Shown piece by piece: positions 62,201 through 64,000 of a stretch of 64,000 nt of DNA (the first letter of the stretch is position 1; the number at the start of each line of letters is the position of its first letter). The position numbers and the translations under genes were made by a program. The DNA comes from Microbotryum silenes-acaulis (lineage: Eukaryota > Basidiomycota > Microbotryomycetes > Microbotryales > Microbotryaceae). The stretch is taken from contig QPFY01000001.1 in the NCBI GenBank assembly GCA_003665825.1, positions 1,729,001 through 1,793,000 on the forward strand, written 5' to 3'. A model generated the notes under the pieces. It was given only the letters and a program-made list of their open reading frames with translations. It searched no databases and was not told the DNA's origin.

Positions 62201-63081
62201 GGTGGCGCACAAGGGTAGAGTCCACGCAAAAAGACGCCGACGCCGACGCCGACGACCACACCTGATCCCGGAGAGGAAAAGAGGGAGACGCGGGACGGAG
62301 CGCAAGACGACGATCAGACAGTCGCGGGCTCGCGGGGCATATTAGCAAGCTTTAGCCAGCATTAGCCTCGATCAATTGTGCCCCAGCAAACGCTAACCTC
62401 GCGGGTCGACCCATTCAGTGACTTTGGGCCCCCGACGGCTTGCCGTGGACTTTGGCCCGACCACCTACCGTCTCTACCCTGTCACGGCGCCGCACACCCT
62501 CGACACCGACCTCGCCCGTCAAGTCGACTGCTAAATACGACAGCCTGGACGACGACCCGCAAGGATCATATACCACCGTCGGCTCGTCAAGACTCGCGGC
62601 TGAGGCGTCCATCGTGTGACGGGGTGTGCGACACTCGAGAGACAGCGGTCTGCGCATCGCATACACGGGGTGAGGCACACACATACTCTGTCTGTCGTGC
62701 GTTGGAGATGGATGGTGGCGACAGCAGGAGGGGGGGAAAAGATGTCCGGGTGGAGTCCAGGAAGACGGAGCACGAAGCGGAGCACGCACACGAACCGGAA
62801 ACAGCACCTGTACACTGTACCCCAAAGTCGAACGATCGCAGTTCGCTGAACATGTTCTTCTCCTTTTTGCGTCACCGGGTCCTTCTTGTGCGCTCCAGGT
62901 CTCGCGTCGCATCGGTCGGTTTGGATTGCTGCCCCCTTCAACAACCTAGCAGGTCGTAGCTAGTACGGCTGATTGGGCACAGCGATCCAGTACAGTAGTC
63001 GTTGTTGTCGGGTGTGTGCGCCTTCTTTCCTCCCCCTTCTTCCTTGTCCGTCTTGTTCGTCGTCGTGGGACCGCGGTGGGA
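62201..63081. promoter_or_regulatory. YME1-RPB7 divergent promoter region
   Basis: 881 bp. Overlapping short ORFs on both strands look non-coding. No RNA gene recognised. Confidence 0.5.
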
Positions 63082-63957
63082 ATGTTCTTCCTCGTAAGTA
63101 GCCTCCTGCTCTTACTTTTAACTTCTTGCCGCCTATCCCTCACTCCCACCTCCCATTCTCACCCCTTCGCCCTTTACAGAAGGAACTAGTCCAGGTCGTC
63201 ACCCTCCACCCCTCCTACTTCACCCCCGCTCTAAAAGACTACCTCCACACCCGGCTGCGCGACACCGTCGAAGGCTCATGTTCAGGTAAACTCGGCTACA
63301 TCATATCCGTGCTTTCGATCGACGATATCGGGAGAGGCAAGGTCATCGAAGGTGGCGCAGAGTTCAGGATATCCTACAAGGCGATCGTGTATAGACCGTT
63401 CAGGGGGGAGGTCGTCGATGGGGTCGTCGCGAGTGTCAACAAGGTCGGTCTCTTCTCGGTCCAATCGGTTCGTAGGGGGTGGGGCTGATTCGATGCGATT
63501 ATTGCATATATAGATGGGCGTCTTTGCGGATGTTGGACCGTTACAATGCTTCATTTCGACACATGCAAGTCACACTCGTACTGCATCAGGAAACAGGCAC
63601 CCCGAGCTGATTCTTACCCTTCCTTGACCTTCTCACAGTTGATTCCGTCCGATTTCGCATTCGACCCCAACGCGAACCCACCATGTCTGACAAGTGCAGA
63701 AGAGAATGTGTGTTTGTTCGGCTCGTTCGATCACAAAATCTTCCTGATACTGACGCCGGGAGATGCCCACAGTTGACGATTGAAAAAGGAGCGCATATCC
63801 GGTTAAAGATTGTCGGGACACGGGTCGACGCGACCGAAATTGTAGGTCCTAGCCTCGACGACGGCCATGACATGATCTTGTCGCTAAAAAATCGCGCCTA
63901 TCGACTCTGCAGTTCGCGATCGGGACCATCAAGGAAGATTATCTGGGCGTCGTATGA
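63082..63957 (+). CDS. RPB7: RNA polymerase II subunit Rpb7
   Basis: Six exons: 63082-63093, 63180-63443, 63514-63564, 63639-63707, 63773-63841 and 63913-63957 (169 aa; yeast 171). Rpb7 forms the Rpb4/7 stalk of Pol II. Signatures: MFFL-KELVQVVTLHPSYF (first exon encodes just four residues), VEGSCSGKLGYIISVLSI, FRPFRGEVVDG-like (YRPFRGEVVDGVV), MGVFADVGPLQCFIST and TIKEDYLGVV at the C-terminus. The third intron uses a GC donor (CAT|GCAAGT), fixed by the ISTH-LIPSDF junction. Confidence 0.95.
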
Positions 63958-64000
63958 AGCGGATCAAGATTACCAAGAGAAAAAAACACCTCTGCATTAA

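Noticed and set aside
62378..62959. Overlapping ORFs on both strands between YME1 and RPB7
   Set aside because: Low-complexity, no domain, and in the expected divergent promoter.

Overview
The window looks like nuclear DNA of a basidiomycete yeast. Seventeen host protein genes can be assembled from exons, and their splicing requires about 75 short introns, mostly GT-AG and a few GC-AG. DNA is GC-rich. Gene content (5-oxoprolinase-type HyuA, Ecl1-type protein, Ccc2, Mif2/CENP-C, Hat1, eS30, Pro1, Vph1, Vma1, eIF3l, Yme1, Rpb7) is fungal, and the intron density argues against a budding yeast. I would guess Pucciniomycotina (Microbotryomycetes-like), but the sequence alone does not prove it. All exon models below were built by hand from reading-frame continuity, splice consensus and family motifs.

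Layout. 0-20 kb: a stand-alone HyuA gene (+), an Ecl1-type zinc protein (-), a gene-poor 3.2 kb stretch, the copper P-type ATPase CCC2 (-), then about 5 kb of repeat-derived DNA (a 20-bp tandem array, a 246-bp inverted repeat, a 144-bp-arm foldback), then a Sec14/CRAL-TRIO gene (-). 20.8-33.7 kb: a transposon nest. A tRNA-like gene (-) abuts the 5' border of a non-LTR retrotransposon (ORF1 zinc knuckle; ORF2 endonuclease-RT). That element carries a 244-bp insertion with a 6-bp target duplication and a nonsense codon, and a complete Ty1/copia element with apparently identical 203-bp LTRs sits in its 3' region. A second, 5'-truncated LINE follows its A-rich tail. 33.7-64 kb: a dense housekeeping block with almost strictly alternating strands: secreted SLT/GH23 lysozyme-like protein (-), GNAT-like (+), VMA1 (-), MIF2 (+), ER J-protein SCJ1-like (+), HAT1 (-), RPS30 (+), GSKIP-like (-), PRO1 (+), VPH1 (-), eIF3l (+), YME1 (-), RPB7 (+).

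Functional links. VMA1 (V1 catalytic subunit A) and VPH1 (V0 subunit a) belong to the same vacuolar proton pump and lie 13 kb apart. CCC2 loads copper into the Golgi lumen. The other housekeeping genes are not a pathway cluster; their arrangement mainly reflects compact divergent and convergent pairing.

The most noteworthy observations are: a HyuA gene that stops at the HyuA/HyuB boundary; an RPS30 start codon split by a 556-nt intron that carries a 12-bp minisatellite; 5-nt and 14-nt microexons; an HSEL C-terminus on the ER J-protein; a tRNA-like gene with an anomalous anticodon loop next to a LINE; and three large inverted repeats in the transposon-rich part.
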